In this document: one piece after another, positions 42,402 to 53,403 of the stretch
How the letters are laid out: each line of letters begins with the position of its first letter
Position numbering within the stretch: the stretch's first letter is position 1
Origin: Anodontia alba
Lineage: Eukaryota > Mollusca > Bivalvia > Lucinida > Lucinidae
DNA: 64,000 nucleotides
NCBI GenBank assembly: GCA_964016985.1
Contig: OZ024831.1
Coordinates: forward strand, 25,413,431-25,477,430
Direction of reading: 5' to 3'
The notes under the pieces: generated by a model
Database searches by the model: none
Seen by the model: the letters and a program-made list of their open reading frames with translations, nothing else
What the model was told of the DNA's origin: nothing
Translations under genes and position numbers: made by a program

Positions 42402-42790
42402 GTAGCAATTATTATTATTATTAAAAATTAGAAAAAAATATGATTGTTATTATTATAAATATAAAAAAAAAAAAAATAAAATAAATAAATACATAAATTT
42501 ATAAAAAATGGACGAAAAAAAATAGGATATTACATTTGGGATTGATATTATATCAGATAGCACCAATTCTTGTGCTTTTAAGAGTAATAATTAATTGTAG
42601 TTCTATTTTATTGTTTTAAGATTAATTTTAGTTACATTTAATCTTAAATTTCTTCAAGAGCTTAATCTCTAAGAAAGCAACAACAGTTTATAATAATAAT
42701 AATAATAATAATAGTGGTAGTTCTAAATTATAATAATAATAATAATGATAGTTCTAAACTATAATGATAATAATAATAATAATAATAATT
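42369..42790 (+). repeat. Cluster of (AAT)n tracts
   Basis: (AAT)n at 42369-42400, 42691-42712, 42730-42748 and 42761-42789, separated by A/T-rich DNA. The later tracts share the unit GGTAGTTCTAAAYTATAATAATAAT. Confidence 0.85.
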
Positions 42791-42799
42791 TTACTTGAA

Positions 42800-43345
42800 C
42801 ACAATTCATTTATATTGCAGCTTTTGGCTTTACCGTATGATTCCGATGTATAAAGATATGCAAATATTTTGTTTTTGGCATTTGTTTTATATCAGTTTTG
42901 TCCAGTATTCAAGGTTTTTTCTGCTTGAATGTTATTTATTTAATGAATGAGTTCCGTAAGTTCAGGTAATATAACAGAAAGCCACAAATTTGAAAAATAA
43001 TTCAAACAATTGCTTTCGAAAAGAACGAAACTATCTTATGCACTGGTTATTTTTTAGGCAAAGCTAAAATTACATTGTTGAAATCCATCCTTTAATTTAG
43101 AGTTATTCATTTTCGATACAATCATCAAATGTCCTTAACTAACCCATACGGATCAATGTCAATCTAACACTTTTCGCAAATATTTGTTGAAACCATACAA
43201 ACCAATGTTAATAGCATAAGTAAATTTGCGATTATATTTAAACATGTCCAACAATGCTTTGTCCAGAGGAAATATTTTACTTTGTTAGGTAGTTATATGG
43301 AAGAACCGCTTGAAACAGATGATTCTTCTCCATAATGTTACTATG
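42800..43345. other. Stretch without a recognised feature
   Basis: AT-rich, unassigned; no gene. Confidence 0.35.

Positions 43346-43348
<3 letters not shown>

Positions 43349-43418
<70 letters not shown>
43349..43418 (+). repeat. (GA)n microsatellite 3
   Basis: About 35 GA units. The Glu/Arg frame across it is an artefact. Confidence 0.95.
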
Positions 43419-43420
<2 letters not shown>

Positions 43421-43514
43421 TTCTCTTTTAAAGACTATCTCTCAATTATAGCCATTTCTAATCCCCAGCCTCCTCCTCCATCTCATTCTGAAATCCTTAA
43501 TAGAGTAACAATTA

Positions 43515-43806
43515 ATATGGTCCAAAGGGTAGCAATTTCTTCCGTTTTAGAGTACATCTCTTTTCGGAAAGGGGGCAGAGCAATTCTGACAGAATTGCCT
43601 CCACTGAAAGTGTATTCGTTTCCTTTAAACCAAAAGCCACCAAGCTCATGTGGGTAAAGCGAACATGAATGTGCTTTTAGAAATAGTTGTTGTATTAGCA
43701 TGGTGTCGTCATAGAAATGAGAAATAACCAGAAGAATTTCACAAACTTTTTCTAGTAGATCATAGCAGAAAATCGAAAATCTGCCAAATGTAGTCAGACC
43801 CCTTAA
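43515..43806. mobile_element. Family H element, fragmented (copy 10)
   Basis: AAAGGGTAGCAATTTCTTCCG, GAATTGCCTCCACTGAAAGTG and, after a gap, GAAAATCTGCCAAATGTAG with GACCCCTTAAT. Confidence 0.5.
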
Positions 43807-43809
43807 TCT

Positions 43810-44202
43810 GTGCGTTTACCTTAGCTGAGCAGGCTATATTCAGTAGTACGAGAACTGCAGTGCGACCTCTTTCAAACAATCCACTCTTTGGAACACACAA
43901 AATTGTCTGTTGTAGACAGATGGCTATTATATTGTTGAAAGATTAAAACAACACTTTGGGAAAGAAGAAAAGTGGCCGATATAGGGAAGTGGCTGTTGTT
44001 GAGTGGCCCATCCGTGTACATCAAACATGGATAAGACAGACCACATATTAATGCTTACATTTGTGTCATATTTGGTAACTGTGAATAAAAACCAGAACAG
44101 ATTATCCATTAAATTAAACAAAATAAAGATGGAAGAAAGTTTCCATAAACAGAGAAGATTTAAAATAATTAGTATTCCATGACTCCATCAAAACAATTTA
44201 CG
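43810..44202. other. Stretch without a recognised feature
   Basis: No family recognised; no coding signal. Confidence 0.35.
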
Positions 44203-44428
44203 ACACAACGTGAGAAAACGTACCTTCTAACGTACGCCCAACAAAGGCATAAAATAGCCCGTCCGGGTGCGCAGTCTGATCAGAGTCTTCGTTGTCCGTA
44301 TGAAGAAACTTTCTAACCATGGCTATCCAAGATGCGCCCAGGGAAGATTCTCATCAGACTGCGCGAATGCGCAGTCTGATCTGAAATTTCACTGGGCGCA
44401 CGTCTAAAAGAGCGTTTTCTATCGCTGC
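44203..44428. mobile_element. Family G double-hairpin element (copy 6)
   Basis: CAACGTGAGAAAACGTACC and GAGCGTTTTCTATCG ends. Second hairpin GATTCTCATCAGACTGCGCG / GCGCAGTCTGATCTGAAATT. Confidence 0.7.
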
Positions 44429-44642
44429 AGTACATATTATGAAAAAAATAAAAAAGAAAAAACAACACCAATAATAATATTAAACTGTAAAGGTCATACT
44501 AAAGTATGAAATGTCAAATCAATGAATCCAATATACCGGAAAATATGTTCCCATAACTAAAACATTTTAGGACAATTATCTTAGTGTCTGTGTACACGAC
44601 ACTGTGATCATTAATATAACACTTTCACGGAATGCCATTGTT

Positions 44643-44863
44643 TTAAGGGGATTGCATACACTTAGAAGATTTTCTGATAATTTGTACAAGGGAGACAACT
44701 GTACTGATTTCCGTTTTGATTTCCCGTACACCAAGGCCTTTCTGAAATGGGATCTCGCCCAAGGGTAGCAATTTCTTTCCATTTGGAATAGAATCTTTTC
44801 AGAAGGGAATCAAATCAGTTTTGACAGAATTGCTTTTCCTGAAAGTGTGTGAATTCAGATTAA
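44643..44863. mobile_element. Family H element with TTAA on both sides (copy 11)
   Basis: TTAAGGGGATTGCATACAC and GTGTGTGAATTCAGATTAA. Interior CAAGGGAGACAACTG, GATTTCCCGTACACC, GGGTAGCAATTTCTTTCC. Length 221 bp. Confidence 0.75.
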
Positions 44864-45143
44864 AGACCGACATAAGAGCACAGATTGGAGAAAAAAAATC
44901 CAAACGAATGGCCACAAAATTAAAATATAAATTCTTAACAAGTATACACTTCAATTTGAAAACACTCAAAGATGGAAATTGTTGCCCCTCTCAAAGATAA
45001 TCCACTCTTATCATCTGTTACTAGATATGTTGAAGACGAATGTACTTGTTTTATTAAAATGTTGGAATATAAGAGAGTTCTATTATTTGTTCCATATCAG
45101 CATGGAAATCCTAATGGCCTACGTATGCTTTTAATAATAATAA

Positions 45144-45480
45144 TACAGTCGACTCTCGTTATCTCGAACTCCAAGGGACTCTATGAAACACTTCGAGATA
45201 TCCGTACTTCGACATATCAGATTTGCGGAACTGAGGAAAACAATTAATCGAACAACCACCTTTAACAGAATGAATATGTAATTTGACTCCTAAGTTAGAG
45301 ATATATTGAAAATATTGTGGAAAAGAGGAGAAATTGCTCCTAAGGAGCAATTTCTCCTCTTTTCCACAATATTTTGTTGCCTGTTGGTAGATCTCTGTGT
45401 TATAACAGGGACCAGATTTTCACTTCGAGATAAGCGGTTATTCGAGATAAGCGAGTTCGAGATAACGAGAGTCGACTGTA
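45144..45480. mobile_element. Family E Tc1/mariner-type MITE (copy 3, best preserved)
   Basis: TACAGTCGACTCTCGTTATC / GATAACGAGAGTCGACTGTA, 20 perfect inverted bases with TA at each end. Core hairpin TGTGGAAAAGAGGAGAAATT / AATTTCTCCTCTTTTCCACA meeting at GCTCCTAAGGAGC. An (AAT)n tract follows directly (45484-45516). Confidence 0.85.
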
Positions 45481-45517
45481 ATGGTAATAATAATAATAAT
45501 AATAATAATGATAATAA

Positions 45518-45887
45518 TACAGTCGAACTTAAATGGCTCGAATATCTTTGGGACCATGAAAATTTGTTCTAGACATGGCCAGTTCGAGCCACTCAAGGTT
45601 AATCATAGCGTCAGGTCAGGAGGCAAAATGGGGATAATTTAGAGATGTCTTTGATGACTGATAAACTAATGGTATGTTGAGTGTACAGATTAAAAACGCC
45701 TCTGAGGTGATTCTAATGTGTACACGCAAAAAATATTTGCATGATAAAAAAAGAAAATTTCCGTGACGTTTCATTATATATTTGCTTTCTTGAGCTATCG
45801 TAAGAATTTCCTAGGGACTCGAAAACGATTTCGAATCAGCCACGGTAATCGAGTCATCGGTGTTCGAGTCATTACAGTTTTACTGTA
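45518..45887. mobile_element. Family F Tc1/mariner-type MITE (copy 2, decayed)
   Basis: TACAGTCGAACTTAAATGGC at the left, TTCGAGTCATTACAGTTTTACTGTA at the right (in parts). Core reduced to GTGTACAGATTAAAAACGCC / GTGATTCTAATGTGTACAC. It lies end to end with family E copy 3, separated only by (AAT)n. Confidence 0.7.
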
Positions 45888-46315
45888 ATAACAATAATGG
45901 CAATAATAATATTAATCAAAGATGCCGTGATTGTTATGTTATATAGTACCACCCCACCCCTCCCGCCCCACCCTAAAAAAACAACAACAAAAAAAACGCA
46001 TGCCTGACAAAAAATATGTTTTATAGGGTGAGTAAATACTTTCCAAGATCATGAGGATTAGATCTGTATAATGAGGTCATTACTGCACAGCCCGTGTCTG
46101 CCGGACCAACAGATTGGACAAGATTATAAGGCTATTACAATACCAGACCTGTCTAACAGAGCTAAGAATCTGAACAAGAGTTAAGAGGCGACGGTCAATA
46201 ATAAAGAGCACAGGTCAACATATGGACATAAAGAGGCTGATATAAAGACCAACTTGTGCGAACTCTCTACCATAAGACCTTAAGGGAAATTGATAGTCTT
46301 TCCGGGGAGGCAACT
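45888..46315. other. Stretch without a recognised feature
   Basis: Includes a C-rich then A-rich run (45951-45998). No gene. Confidence 0.35.
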
Positions 46316-46337
46316 CCATAACGAAAACATGCCTATT
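46316..46337 (+). mobile_element. Family A left-end fragment before copy 17
   Basis: CATAACGAAAACATGCCTATT directly abuts a full family A copy that begins with the same end: a duplicated end or one copy inserted at another's end. Confidence 0.6.
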
Positions 46338-46610
46338 CATCACGAAAACATGCCTATATAATTTTGACCCCCTTAAACCCCACTTTTATATAGTAAAACT
46401 GGGGTTTACAGGGGTATACATTATTTTTCTTATTTTTGCTCACAGATATGTGGGTACTCGTTAGAACCGCCTCGCCGAGGCGGATCTAACGAGTACCAGA
46501 ATCTATGTTTTGAGTAGAAATTTGAAAAATATCAGAGTTTTTTATCTGAAAATTTTCCGTTTTTGGAGGTGAAATTTTCTATATATTTGAATAGGCGTGT
46601 TTTCGTAATG
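46338..46610 (+). mobile_element. Family A element (copy 17)
   Basis: Tip CCTCGCCGAGG. The left central arm lacks AAAACATAGAT (reads CTCACAGATATGTGGG), so the stem base is unpaired. Ends intact. Confidence 0.85.
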
Positions 46611-46639
46611 TCAAATGTAATGAATATTTTACCACCAAA

Positions 46640-46730
46640 AAATGGAACTTTTCCCGCCTCTTCTTTTCTTTAGAGTAGATTCCTTTTTAGAAGGGCCTTG
46701 GTTTTTAGGAAGTCACAGAAGTTGCATCCC
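46640..46730. mobile_element. Family H fragment, interrupted by family A (copy 12)
   Basis: CTTTAGAGTAGATTCCTTTTTAG, AAGGGCCTTGG and AGTCACAGAAGTTGCATCCC. It resumes after the insertion as TATAAAAATGGCGGCAG at 46999. Confidence 0.6.
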
Positions 46731-46997
46731 CATCACGAAAACAAGCCTATATAATATTGACCCCCTTAAACCCCACTTTATATATAGTAAAACTGGGGTT
46801 TACAGGGGTATACATTATTTTTCATATTTCTGCTCAAAAACATAGATTGCGGGTACTCGTCGAGGCGGTTCTAACGAGTACCCACAATCTATGTTTTGAG
46901 CAGAAATATGAAAAAACATCAGAATGTTTTATCTGAAATATTTCATTTTTTGGTGGTAAAATTTTCAGTATATTTGAATAGGCGAGTTTTCGTAATG
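46731..46997 (+). mobile_element. Family A element inserted in family H (copy 18)
   Basis: The left central arm ends at GTACTCG and lacks GTTAGAACCGCC; the right arm is complete. Flanks CC/CC. It splits a family H element. Confidence 0.85.
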
Positions 46998-47045
46998 CCT
47001 ATAAAAATGGCGGCAGATCTACCAAGTGTATGAAGTCCCCCTCTA

Positions 47046-47248
47046 GGCGACTGGATAGAGTTGGTAAATTTTCTGTCACTGTTTACAAGGGAGACAATCT
47101 TTTGACTTCCTGTTTGTTTTTCTGTACAGCAAGTCCACTATTCTAACGGAAAGAATTAAATCCCAAGGAGAGCAAGTTCTATTTTTTAGAGCAGACCCCT
47201 TTTTTAGACGGGTCACAAGAAGAATTCTGATAGAGTTGCCTTCCATTT
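47046..47248. mobile_element. Family H element (copy 13)
   Basis: GCGACTGGATAGAGTTGG, TTTACAAGGGAGACAATC, GACTTCCTGTTTGTTTTTC, then GAATTCTGATAGAGTTGCC. Confidence 0.65.
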
Positions 47249-47534
47249 ATTCACATTTAGTATCTATGGAAAACGACTGGACAATGCGCATTGAATATTA
47301 AGATGACCCGATGAGGCTGTCAGTTTTACAGAATAACAATATTTCAAAGACACATGCCTCTCAGCAGACATGGTATTGAATATATTAACATTGCCAAAGA
47401 TTTTGAACATTTTATGTAATTTAATTAGGTACACTAGAAATAGAAATGAAAATACCCAGTAAAGCCACAACAACAAACCTTGTCTTCCAAAGACATTGAA
47501 AGCTGTAGGAATAAATAAAAATACATAATCGAAA

Positions 47535-47650
47535 TACACTTTCAAGGAAAGTAACTCCGACAAATTGTTTTGCATCCCGTATGAAAATGTATCAACTATA
47601 AAGGAAAAGAACTAGGGAGCAGATTCATTCATTTTAAAGTAGACCCATTT
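47535..47650. mobile_element. Family H element, left part, interrupted by family A (copy 14)
   Basis: ACACTTTCAAGGAAAGTAACTCCG and TTTTAAAGTAGACCCATTT. The right part continues at 47931-48033 (TTCAGAAGGGGACTGG, AAGCAAACAGGAAGTCAC, GTCCCCTTAA). Confidence 0.65.
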
Positions 47651-47930
47651 CATTACAAAACACGCCTATTCAAATATATTGAAAATTTCACCACCAAAAA
47701 ACTGAAAGTGTTCAGATTAAAATTCTGATATTTTTCATATTTCTGCTCAAAACATAGATTGTGGGTGCTCGTTAGAATCGACTCGCTGAGGCGGTTCTAA
47801 CGCGTACCCACAATCTATGTTTTTGAACAGAAATAAGAAACAAATGATGCTTACCTCTGTAAACACCTGTTTTACTATATAAAAGTGGGGTTTAAGGGGG
47901 TCAAAATTATATAGGTATGTTTTCGTGATG
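47651..47930 (-). mobile_element. Family A element inserted in family H (copy 19)
   Basis: Reverse orientation. Tip ACTCGCTGAGG with changes on one side. Flanks TT/TT fit a 2-bp duplication, but the target is itself T-rich. Confidence 0.85.
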
Positions 47931-48033
47931 TTCAGAAGGGGACTGGTATACAGGAAAGCAAACAGGAAGTCACAAAAGTTGTCTTCTTTGTCAAATGTGG
48001 CAGGAATTCTACCGTGTTTGTCCCGTCCCCTTA
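47931..48033. mobile_element. Family H element, right part (copy 14 continued)
   Basis: It joins the left part at 47650 if the family A copy is removed. It ends at GTCCCCTTAA. Confidence 0.65.
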
Positions 48034-48249
48034 AACCAGTCAGATGTGGCTAAAATCTCACACTTTATTCTGTAAACAGGACAAATCGGACGGAAACACA
48101 CTTGAAGACAAATTAATAATCTGAAGCTAGTGTCCAAAGGTAAACCACTAGAAGAACCAAGGAGTGTTCGGCCAAAGACTTTGACGCCTGAATGCATACC
48201 AGACAGTCGTATGGACGTGTTCGATTTTTAAAGTAAGCAAAGTTAGGAG

Positions 48250-48355
48250 TTACGGTTCCCGGTTTTACCAGTTTGTACAAGGAAGACATTTAATGGCTTC
48301 CTGTTTCCTTTCTTGCATACCAACAAAGTGCTCTGCTATAAAAAGAAATAAACGG
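48250..48355. mobile_element. Family H element, left part only (copy 15)
   Basis: CAGTTTGTACAAGGAAGACA, GGCTTCCTGTTTCCTTTCTTG and CTATAAAAAGAAATAAACGG. Family O starts soon after. Confidence 0.55.
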
Positions 48356-48373
48356 GAAAACTAAAAAACTATA

Positions 48374-48470
48374 AAGGTTGCCCTTGGAAACAAAGAGCAC
48401 ATAAAGAACGAAAATCGGAGTGTCGGTCTCAATGAGACTCTTCGTATGACAGCAATGACTCACATATGTC
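48374..48470 (+). repeat. Family O dispersed repeat (copy 2)
   Basis: GGTTGCCCTTGGAAACAAAG, then GAGCACATAAAG and AATGAGACTCTTCGTATGAC, collinear with 27931-28030. Confidence 0.6.
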
Positions 48471-48853
48471 GTTAAACAAGAACTTAACTCAGCTAGCAAT
48501 ATACTTAGCTCTATATCGGCCGTTATCGGCCCGACAAGATTTCTGCCGTGCCGACAACGGTCCGATACAGATTTAAGTAGCATGTTATCTCGGAACCAAC
48601 CAAATCTAAGGCTTTGAGCAGATGAATCGACTGCACATTGTCGGTATGTGATACATCATGTACACGTATGATTGAAAATCGCATTCAGCACCTACCCGCC
48701 ATGCAGCTGTTTGAACGACTACATCCTCTTAAATCGTATTTACATGTAAATGTTTGAAGAATTAAAAAATTTACAGAGTAAATAATTACTGTGTGTCTCT
48801 GAAAGCAGCATTTATACGCATTTTATGATATTTAGACCAAATCATAAAGCACC

Positions 48854-49056
48854 TTCAACACTCAGGACCCTATGGGTAAATTCAACAGGCGGCAAATTGC
48901 TGATATTTTTTTTCTTATTTTACTCAGAAAACAGAATTTGACATTTCATGTAAATTGCCTCGTAGAAATGTCATATCCTGTTTTCTGAGAAAAAAATAGG
49001 AAAAATATTTCAAGATGTCGTCTGCTGAATATATATTATCCAGCATGCTAAGTTTA
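48854..49056. mobile_element. Family C element (copy 7)
   Basis: GGGTAAATTCAACAGGCGGC and GTCGTCTGCTGAATATATATT then CCAGCATGCTAAG. Central pair CAGAAAACAGAATTTGACAT / ATGTCATATCCTGTTTTCTG. Confidence 0.7.
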
Positions 49057-49400
49057 GTAGTAATCAGTGCGTAAACATCTAATCCCTGAGAATAATAACT
49101 TCATTTTGTATACATTCAGCTGTTCAAAGAAACTGTGAATGATTTGAAACGCATATTCATACAGTCATTTGGTTGCCAGTAAATTTAGAGAAAACGAACG
49201 ACTCTGGTTCAGTTAAAATTAAACGGTAGTTCGAAATTTCTATAAATTTATTATAAACAGTTGTATGCTCTTTACCTTTAAATGATAGAACTGTTCAAGA
49301 AAATGCAAGTTTTAACATTAATATGACAGAAACTTAATCGATTACGCGCAAGGCATGTGGGAAAAACATACCCACCTCTTCCCTTCTCGCGAACCCGTTT

Positions 49401-49612
49401 CAGAGAACTGAATAGATCTGGCAGGTTTTCCGCCAAGGATGGCAGACAACATTTCTGACTTCGTGTTAGCTGACCTGCACTCCATTCTTCTTCTGAAAAG
49501 GGATTTTGTCTATAAGGAAAGAAAAAATCTTCGCTTTTAGGCAGGACCCTTTACAAAGGAAGAAAAATGTTAGAGCAACCTCTTCTTAAAGTGTTTGTGA
49601 TCTCTTTAACCG
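49401..49612. mobile_element. Family H element (copy 16)
   Basis: AGAGAACTGAATAGATCTGG, GGTTTTCCGCCAAGGATGG, GACTTCGTGTTAGCTGACC, AAGTGTTTGTGATCTC. The minus frame at 49551-49919 starts near here and has no recognised similarity. Confidence 0.6.
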
Positions 49613-49614
49613 AA

Positions 49615-50045
49615 CCTCTGCATAAAATTCTGCCAAATCGACAGTGTATAGCGTTGTATGTTGTGGAAGTTGCTGGTTTGTAGGCGTCCGAGTCATACCA
49701 AACAATAATGGAACTAGCTATCTTTGGCTTGGCACTCAACATGAAGACTAGTTTAGCTGTGTCTGGTCGGCCCGGTATCAGGCTAATATTATCGGGTGGC
49801 GTATCCCGCCAAGTACAGAAAACACACTTTCCTAGTAATACATGAACTACGTCAGACGAGTTTGAAATAAAACGAGTTAGAACCAGAAAGAAATCAGATG
49901 TATGATTTTGTTTTAGCAATAAGGGCAGTAATAGGTGTGAAGTTGGCGAGTGTGAAGCGGCAGGGCAACTATGGATAGAAAGTCAACTCCAGTCAATAAC
50001 TAACAAATCAGAAGGTTGAATGGCAGTGCTTAGAACTCATGAAAT
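49615..50045. other. Stretch without a recognised feature
   Basis: No family recognised. The 122-codon minus-strand frame across it (49551-49919) has no visible domain and would lie in the Hox1 intron on the same strand. I do not call it a gene. Confidence 0.3.
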
Positions 50046-50048
50046 TAC

Positions 50049-50407
50049 ACCTGCACTCGAACCTCATTAGCTCGAACAACAATGGCTCGTTTACCAAGGC
50101 TAATTCGAACTCGGTTTTGATTCCATACGAAAATCTTCTACACGCTCCAGCAAATAAATATTTCAGGAAATTTCATAGTTTATATTGAAATTGTATGTTG
50201 TGTGTACTCATTAGAATCGCCTCATGGAGGCGATTGTAATGAGTACACTTAACATACCATTATTTTATAGAAGTTCGAAAAGACATCCATTATTCCCACT
50301 TTCAACTAATTTTGCGCAATGATTAACCCTCAGTGGCTCGAAGTACCCATATCTAGAACAAATTTCCATGGTCCCAAAGATGTTCGAGCCATTGAGGTTC
50401 GACTGTA
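50049..50407. mobile_element. Family F Tc1/mariner-type MITE (copy 3)
   Basis: CTGCACTCGAACCTCATTAGC and GCCATTGAGGTTCGACTGTA. Core hairpin GTGTGTACTCATTAGAATCG / GCGATTGTAATGAGTACAC meeting at CCTCATGGAGG. Confidence 0.75.
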
Positions 50408-50488
50408 GATGATCGAAAATATAATACCATTACGCGCAAATGTCTATCGTGAAGTCGGGAGTCATCGGGATAATGAAACTAACAAGCT

Positions 50489-50707
50489 GGGCCCAGTTGT
50501 TCAAAGCGTCGTTAGCTTAACGACGTCGTTAAGGGTCATTTCGTTAACTGTTTTAGCTGATCCAATACACAATATTCTGATATTTTTTGCTGAAAAAATG
50601 TGACTCACATTTTTTCAGCAAAAAATTTCAGAATATTTGCGTATCACTCGATGTAAATTTTAACAAATCGTTAACTAACGACGTCGTTAGCTTTGAACAA
50701 CTGGGCC
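50489..50707. mobile_element. Family D palindromic element (copy 5)
   Basis: GGGCCCAGTTGTTCAAAGCG and CTTTGAACAACTGGGCC. Central TTTTTTGCTGAAAAAATGTGA / TCACATTTTTTCAGCAAAAAA (in parts) lacks the AGTAGC tip. Confidence 0.8.
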
Positions 50708-50942
50708 AAGATAATGTAGTTTCTAATGCTAATTCTACAAGTTTTTTTTGTTTGTGTTTTTTTTTTTTTTTTTTCATTTTTCACTATTAGATTGTTTCTT
50801 TTGTTCTCTGTTCGCAAGAAAAAGAAAACTAAAACGTGCGATACCAACCAACACAATGGAAACTATACGTATGAAATTTAATATTTCATTTACAAATTAT
50901 GTTTAGGACGTTCCATTTCATGATGTCATTTTCCGATACAAT

Positions 50943-50945
<3 letters not shown>

Positions 50946-50991
<46 letters not shown>

Positions 50992-50995
50992 GAGT
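50946..50995 (+). repeat. (GA)n microsatellite 4
   Basis: About 25 GA units with one T interruption. Confidence 0.95.
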
Positions 50996-50999
50996 AAAG

Positions 51000-51670
51000 T
51001 GGACAGAGGTTTTAGATTTTTGCATACATTAGAGTCTGAAAGAGCAACAACATGGCCAAGGCTGGCATTACCTTGCCTTGAAAGTATCAGAAAGGCCACA
51101 TATAAGAATGACTAGGTGATCCTAGCCATACTAACTGTCATATGGAATAATAAAGACAAAGCAGTCTGGGATTTTCTTGACCAAATTGCAGCGCTCAGAC
51201 TATAAAGGTCAAAGAAAATTAGCGTGGACAAGGATAAGAATATATCTGGGATGCATTATGGGGAAAACAGCGTTATCTTTTACCAGTCGTATCATGGAAA
51301 AAACATTCAACGTACATAAGAAAACTGCAGATGCCCGGATCCACCTGCGCATGTGCCGACATGCGCATATCGAAGTTTTAACTATAAATAGATATATTTT
51401 CTGGCCTAATATCGAATGCCTTAACCACACCACGTACGGCGGTAGTACAGGGTGCCACTCGATGGCACAGGCACCCTAAACTACTTACAGCTATGAGCGT
51501 ATTCTGATTTGAGCAATTCGCAGATGGTTTGCGTCAAGTTTTGTACAAGGCAATTCTCTAGACCACATTCAGCATCCGCGCTATTTGATAAAAACCTCTA
51601 TGTGCCGATATATTCCACAGTACCCACTTATTCTGTAAGTGTGAAATGAAAGCCAAGAGCACATAGTATA
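51000..51670. other. Stretch without a recognised feature
   Basis: Two overlapping opposite-strand frames (51177-51479 and 51209-51433) lack recognisable motifs. No family seen except a GCGCATGTGC word. Confidence 0.35.
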
Positions 51671-51674
51671 TTAA

Positions 51675-52046
51675 CTATAGTCGAACCTCAATAGCTCGAA
51701 ACCGGATGGCTCGTTTACCATGGCTGATTCGAAGATGCTTTTGAGCCCCCACAATATACCTCCTATATCTCCAGAAATCCAATATTATAGGAAATTTTCT
51801 TATTTTATCATGAAATTATATGTTTTGTGTACTCATTAGAATCGCCTCATCGAAGCGATTCTAATGAGTACACTCAACATATTATTATGGTATAGAAGAT
51901 CGAAAAGACTCCCCTAAAATATCGCAGTTTGCTTTCTGATTTGACAGCATGATTAACCCTCATTGGCTCGAACTACGCTCGTACCTTGGTCTCGAAAACA
52001 TGTCCATGGTCCAAACGATATTCGAGTCATTGAAGTTTGACTGTAT
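51675..52046. mobile_element. Family F Tc1/mariner-type MITE (copy 4)
   Basis: ACTATAGTCGAACCTCAATAGC and CATTGAAGTTTGACTGTA. Core hairpin TGTGTACTCATTAGAATCGC / GCGATTCTAATGAGTACACT meeting at CTCATCGAA, nearly perfect. Confidence 0.8.
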
Positions 52047-52179
52047 AAGTATGGAGGGATGGTCCTGGCCAGACTGTATGGATGCGCAGGCTGATCTGGC
52101 ACATCGATGTTTACCGAATATTATGTCGATGTCACTGCCCAGTTTTTAATGCTGCTGAAACTGACCAGTTAAATAATAC

Positions 52180-52204
52180 AAAAAAAAAAAAAAAAAAAAA
52201 AAAA
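52180..52204 (+). repeat. Poly-A run
   Basis: Uninterrupted A tract. Confidence 0.9.
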
Positions 52205-52286
52205 TACTCATATATTACACGTATCTATGTTTTGTGAAATCAATTTTCAAAACATCCAAATTAAATACTTCTACAAATGTGTGTCC

Positions 52287-52288
<2 letters not shown>

Positions 52289-52330
<42 letters not shown>
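52289..52330 (+). repeat. (AAT)n microsatellite
   Basis: About 14 units. The Ile run in the opposite-strand frame is an artefact. Confidence 0.95.
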
Positions 52331-52331
<1 letters not shown>

Positions 52332-52770
52332 GTAAACAGCTGAAACTTTCTGTGCACGGAAAGCTGCACTGTTGACCATTTCAAGACGGTATTTCTGTTG
52401 CGATGCCTTTTCGGTTCTTCGTTCTGTTTTCGAGGACAATAAATAAATAAATTATATTGCTATTTTAAACATAAACCCAATTAAAAGCTGAACAATATTT
52501 TATTTGTTCGATTAACAAGTAAAGCATTAATCAAAATGTATCATACAGCGAAAACTGTAAATATACATAACACGGTAAAAATAATAACACGGAACATTTT
52601 ATAAATTTAGTTATCATCTGTCATTTTTAATAATTATGTATTTATAAAGGAAAATGACAGAAAATTTTACTGTAAAAGCCTATAATTTACTGTCAATAAA
52701 ATTAATAAGTAAATGGATAAATACAGTTCAGCTATTTTTAATAAAAAAAATCATTAAATGGATGAACAGT
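52331..52770. other. Stretch without a recognised feature
   Basis: Very AT-rich; no family or gene seen. Confidence 0.35.

Positions 52771-52802
<32 letters not shown>
52771..52802 (+). repeat. Poly-T run
   Basis: Uninterrupted T tract just before a family C-like element. Confidence 0.9.
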
Positions 52803-52805
52803 CGA

Positions 52806-52981
52806 ATAACCCTTAAAGCATTTATCAAAACTGAAGCAGTCGACAGTATTATTATTATTTTTCTGAGAAAATATGACGAAAATATTCAAGACAATTCACA
52901 TGAAATATCAAGTTTTATTGTCTCTGAAAAAAAAAAAATCAAAATGTCGTCTGTTTTTATGATTAGCGCTTTTGGGGGTAA
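52806..52981. mobile_element. Family C-like element (copy 8)
   Basis: ATAACCCTTAAAGCATTTATC, GAAGCAGTCGACAG, CACATGAAATATCAAG, CTCTGAAAAAAAAAAAATC, then GTCGTCTGTTTTTATGATTAGCGC (in parts). Confidence 0.55.
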
Positions 52982-53070
52982 GTGACACTTTTATAGTGAT
53001 AAAACTATATTTTATTAATATTTTGCTCTCACTGTACAGTAACCTTCATAAAGGTAATTCTGTTCTCTTA

Positions 53071-53337
53071 CATTACGAAAACACGCCTATTCAAAATACA
53101 TAGAAAATGTCATCTCCGAAAACTGAAAATTGTCAGATAAAAATCTCTGATATTTTTCATAATTCTGCTCAAAAATACAGATTGTGGGTACTCGTTAGAA
53201 CCGCCTCGCCGAGGCAGTTCTAATGGGTATCCACAATCTATGTTTTTGAGCAGAAATAAAAAATAATAATGTATACCCCTGTAAACCCTAGTTTTACTAT
53301 ATAAAAGTAAAAACTATATAGGCGAGTTTTCGTGATG
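53071..53337 (-). mobile_element. Family A element (copy 20; last in the intron)
   Basis: Reverse orientation. Tip CCTCGCCGAGG. The ACCCC hairpin is truncated (ATATAAAAGTAAAAACTATATAGG), losing the TGGGGTTTAAGGGGGTC arm. Confidence 0.8.
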
Positions 53338-53365
53338 AAGACCGTATGCATTTCTTTCTCCCGTT

Positions 53366-53366
53366 A

Positions 53367-53401
<35 letters not shown>
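53366..53401 (+). repeat. (ATT)n microsatellite
   Basis: About 12 units, shortly after family A copy 20. Confidence 0.95.

Positions 53402-53403
<2 letters not shown>

Noticed and set aside
49551..49919. 122-codon minus-strand ORF inside the intron
   Set aside because: No recognisable domain; part of it lies in a family H element. An unknown exon cannot be fully excluded, but nothing supports it.
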